Translations under genes and position numbers: made by a program
Origin: an uncultured Eubacteriaceae bacterium
GTDB lineage: Bacteria; Bacillota; Clostridia; Eubacteriales; Eubacteriaceae
Reading direction: 5' to 3'
Length of the DNA: 15,541 nt
NCBI GenBank assembly: GCA_947630385.1
Contig: CANRHG010000028.1
Coordinates: 1-15,541 of the forward strand
The notes under the pieces: model-generated
What the model saw: only the letters and a program-made list of their open reading frames with translations
Told to the model about the DNA's origin: nothing
The model's database searches: none
Part shown: in pieces, positions 13,181-15,541 of the stretch
Position numbering within the stretch: position 1 is the first letter of the stretch
How the letters are laid out: the number at the start of each line of letters is the position of its first letter

Positions 13181-13223
13181 AAAAAAGACCGGTTCGGAAG
13201 AGATCCCGAACCGGTCTTTTTTT
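13181..13223. terminator. Strong bidirectional terminator between the small ORF and the surface-protein gene
   Basis: A perfect inverted repeat of at least 15 bp (13183-13197 with 13206-13220, loop of 8), with core GACCGGTTCGG, is flanked by A-runs on the left and T-runs on the right. It fits as the end of the plus-strand small ORF and of the minus-strand surface-protein gene, whose stop codon is only a few bases away. Confidence 0.93.
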
Positions 13224-13224
13224 A

Positions 13225-15541
13225 CTAATTGATCTTTGTGATTTGGACCTGCAACGCTTCAAGCTGGAGGTTTTGTCCGGTCGTTCCGGCTATGCCTCCG
13301 GTCGTCCAGTCCGTCCAGCCGTAATTCTGGCCGTGGACTTTGTAACTGATCTGATAGTTTGGCGCGTTGGGGCCCGTCAGTTTAAGATCGATTGCCTCAA
13401 TTTGCAGGTTTTTACCCATGGTTCCGGCATACGTGCCGTCTTCGACGTCGTTGATCCAACCGATGTTTTCAACGTGGACATTACTTACCACCTGAACGCC
13501 TTCAATTCCCGAAGAGATCCTAACGCCTTCAAGACCCAAGACCCGACCTTCGGTCCCGCTCATCTCTCCGTCGAATACGGTCGGAAGATCAAAGCCGATT
13601 TCCTGACTGTAGCCGATGTAGGCGCAGTTGTGGCCTCCCATGGTGTCGGGAGCGACCCAGGAAACGGTCTGGCTTCCGATCATATAGGAAGCTTCGTTGC
13701 TCGAAACGTAGACGTTGACGTAGATCTTATCGGCTTTCATAAAGTGTTCGTGATCCGGCGTATTGTTTACGGGAAAATCCTGTGTGTAGGTCCCGCTTCC
13801 GGTATCGGCCACCACTTTGGCGTTGATATCGGACTGGTCCGTCTCAGACCAGGCGAAAACCGAAACTTTTGGATCTCCGCTCCCAAAACTGGGCTGCAGT
13901 GAAAGATTGGATACGCTGACCGTAAACGCGTCGGGCGTAACGGCCGAAACGGAGATATCCCCGATGACCGGGAGGGTCGTCACGTTGACCGTCGCCGTGG
14001 CACTGAGAACGCCGCTAGAGACCGTGAGCGTAGCCAGGCCGTCCGAAACCGCCGTAACGACCGCTTCGGCGCCTTTGGCTTCTACGGTCGCGACCGAGGC
14101 CGGTTCGATCTTCCAGGTCAGTGGCGCGTTGAAGTTCGGCGAACTAAACGCGGCCGTGACCGTCTCGCTTTGTCCCGGAGCCGTAAAACGCAGCTCACTC
14201 ACTGAAAGCGAAAGGGTCACGTCTTCCACCGAAATATAGACCGGTGGGCTGACCGTACCTTCCACGGATACGGTAAGGACCAAGTACTGTCCGGGACTCG
14301 TGGTCTCTTTAAAGGCGATCCGACCCGATTCCGGGTCGATCTGGGCGTAATCGGAGACGTTGCCTTGGGTGATCGACAGGTTCCACCTTCCGTTGGCACC
14401 GGGAGTTGGGTTTCCGTTGAAGCTTGTCGCCAAATACGAATACTGAACGCCAGGGTTCGTACTCATGTTGTACGTAACGGTCGTCTTGGCCGGTGTCTGC
14501 GTATTGTAATCCGTGATCACAACGTTTTTAACCGAAGTCGTGTTGACCGTAAAGACGATCGAATCCGTCATCTCCCTGCCGTTACTTGAATACTGGCCGG
14601 GAACGGTGACGATGAGCTCGTAGGTTCCGGGACTCGTATACGTTCCGTTACTGATCAGATAGGTTTGATTAACCGATGTGACCCCCTGGGCGTTTGTCGT
14701 GGTGTCCTGGGCCAGAGCCCAACCCGTCGGCGAGAATCTGGTCGCAAAATCGTAAGTCGAAAAACTGGGGTAACCGCTTTGCGTTCCCGAAAAGGCGTTC
14801 ATCCAGTCGAGTGGCTGCGACAATTCCGCCTGGTTGACGTTGGTCGGTACGTTCACCGAACGGATCTCCCACTGAAGGTTCCAGGCCATAAACGGATCGG
14901 AACCGAACTGTTGGAGGTTTAGGTTCAGCGGAAGGCTTTGCTGACTGGCGCTTTCGTCCGTGGCCGGTCCAAAGAAAGACAACTGTCCCGGATCAAAACT
15001 CAGGGAAATCACTTTGTTGGACGTATCCGGAGCCTGCGGAAGGCCCGCGGCGTTTTCACCACTGACCGGAAGCGTTTCCGTGATCGTAAGATCGTAGGTC
15101 AGGGCCGAAGTCGTGAGCGAAGAAACGCTCGGTCCGTAGATAAAGCCGCTTCCGGCTTTGGCGGCGTAGTTTACGCTCTCGTCAAGGTAGGACAGGTCGG
15201 CGAGGTGGCTAAACACGCCGCTCTGGATAGAACCCTTAGCGGAGGCGCCCGTAAAGTCGACCGCCTTCACTCCGGACGGTGAGATAAAGCGTCCCCCCGT
15301 AATCTGGACCCGCTTAAGTAAAGACGCATCTCCCAGAGGCTGCAAAATAGCCGAAGCCGTCTCACTTGAGACCGTCGGTGTTCCACCGACGAGCAGTTCG
15401 ACCGCTGAAAGGGGTGTAATCGCAATTGCCGCGCCATCGCCACTTCCGGTGGCCTTTCCGGTCCCGGCAATTTGGGTCTTATCCGTGACCGAAAGCGAAC
15501 CTCCGCGAAGAACGGCCCCACTGTCGCCTTCAACGTCCGTC
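13225..15541 (-). CDS. Large surface protein with Ig-like domains and C-terminal ChW repeats (5' end beyond the window)
   Basis: The frame is open to the right edge without a stop, so the 771 visible residues are the C-terminal part of a larger protein; a TTG at 15345 is internal. The first part is Ser/Thr/Gly-rich, low in charge and beta-like (ITGGRF, VDFTGAS), resembling repetitive adhesin stalks. The middle holds Ig-like or bacterial-Ig-like domains, for example LSVSELRFTAPGQSETVTA with a following TWKIEP and ATLTVSSG. The final 136 residues (13228-13635) contain three ChW repeats, the last two with the signature tryptophan (ENIGW, QNYGW) and G-KNLQIEAI/G-QNLQLEAL endings. ChW repeats occur in secreted proteins of Clostridia and probably mediate cell-surface or substrate binding. 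Export is inferred since the signal peptide is not visible. There is no LPXTG anchor. Base composition matches the core genome. Confidence 0.85.
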   Translation of the reverse strand, partial: TDVEGDSGAVLRGGSLSVTDKTQIAGTGKATGSGDGAAIAITPLSAVELLVGGTPTVSSETASAILQPLGDASLLKRVQITGGRFISPSGVKAVDFTGASAKGSIQSGVFSHLADLSYLDESVNYAAKAGSGFIYGPSVSSLTTSALTYDLTITETLPVSGENAAGLPQAPDTSNKVISLSFDPGQLSFFGPATDESASQQSLPLNLNLQQFGSDPFMAWNLQWEIRSVNVPTNVNQAELSQPLDWMNAFSGTQSGYPSFSTYDFATRFSPTGWALAQDTTTNAQGVTSVNQTYLISNGTYTSPGTYELIVTVPGQYSSNGREMTDSIVFTVNTTSVKNVVITDYNTQTPAKTTVTYNMSTNPGVQYSYLATSFNGNPTPGANGRWNLSITQGNVSDYAQIDPESGRIAFKETTSPGQYLVLTVSVEGTVSPPVYISVEDVTLSLSVSELRFTAPGQSETVTAAFSSPNFNAPLTWKIEPASVATVEAKGAEAVVTAVSDGLATLTVSSGVLSATATVNVTTLPVIGDISVSAVTPDAFTVSVSNLSLQPSFGSGDPKVSVFAWSETDQSDINAKVVADTGSGTYTQDFPVNNTPDHEHFMKADKIYVNVYVSSNEASYMIGSQTVSWVAPDTMGGHNCAYIGYSQEIGFDLPTVFDGEMSGTEGRVLGLEGVRISSGIEGVQVVSNVHVENIGWINDVEDGTYAGTMGKNLQIEAIDLKLTGPNAPNYQISYKVHGQNYGWTDWTTGGIAGTTGQNLQLEALQVQITKIN
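13228..13635 (-). repeat. Three tandem ChW (clostridial hydrophobic) protein repeats
   Basis: Three units of about 45 residues share an aromatic opening (xxGYSQEIGF, VHVENIGW, VHGQNYGW), a central Gly-Thr turn (SGTEGR, AGTMGK, AGTTGQ) and a hydrophobic ending (VLGLEGVRI, NLQIEAIDL, NLQLEALQV). The first unit has Phe where the other two have the diagnostic Trp and is the most diverged. Confidence 0.8.

Noticed and set aside
13243..13902. Long plus-strand ORF of 219 residues opposite the surface-protein gene
   Set aside because: It is an antisense shadow: the minus frame has clear domain structure and ChW repeats, and this frame has no ribosome site or recognisable motif.
1..15541. CRISPR array, tRNA, rRNA, insertion sequence or phage integrase
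   Set aside because: I found no regularly spaced direct repeats of CRISPR type, no tRNA-like cloverleaf, and no transposase or integrase frame; the AT-rich island also shows no obvious flanking direct repeats.

Overview
The window reads as a low- to mid-GC Bacillota chromosome, most likely from Clostridia. The grounds are a DeoR-type fruR-fruK-fruA operon, an LCP wall-polymer ligase, an Aquifex-type aconitase, strong AGGAGG-like Shine-Dalgarno sites, and a large surface protein ending in clostridial hydrophobic (ChW) repeats. I cannot name the genus. By eye, on sampled lines, the core genes are about 50-55% G+C.

Layout. (1) 1-2640, minus strand: a tightly overlapping dTDP-L-rhamnose operon, transcribed rfbD-rfbA-rfbC-rfbB, with rfbB cut by the window edge; a promoter candidate lies just upstream of rfbD. 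(2) 2641 to about 5160: an AT-rich island, roughly 30% G+C. It holds a minus-strand cassette with its own strong promoter and terminator. The first gene is a three-Cys-motif-partner (TcmP)-like protein split into two reading frames at an A6 run. The second is a radical-SAM/SPL-like protein whose three cysteines are spaced CX3CX3C instead of CX3CX2C. (3) 5204-6535, plus strand: an LCP-family protein with an acidic insertion, preceded by a structured leader and a near-perfect catabolite-response-like palindrome. (4) 6669-10365, plus strand: the fructose operon (repressor, 1-phosphofructokinase, EIIABC transporter), with three CAAACT repeats phased at exactly 10 bp in front of it. (5) 10412-10795: mscL, apparently leaderless. 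(6) 10832-12754, minus strand: aconitase. (7) 12973-13140: a 55-residue orphan ORF in an AT-rich gap. (8) 13225 to beyond 15541, minus strand: the C-terminal 771 residues of a surface protein with Ig-like and ChW repeats.

How the parts fit. The rhamnose genes make an activated sugar for a wall-linked polysaccharide. LCP proteins attach such polymers to peptidoglycan, and the ChW protein is another envelope component. The fructose operon takes up fructose and feeds it into glycolysis. The TcmP/radical-SAM cassette does not fit this housekeeping setting: its base composition, self-contained transcription unit and unusual motifs mark it as an acquired accessory module of unknown function, and it is the best candidate here for a poorly described system.
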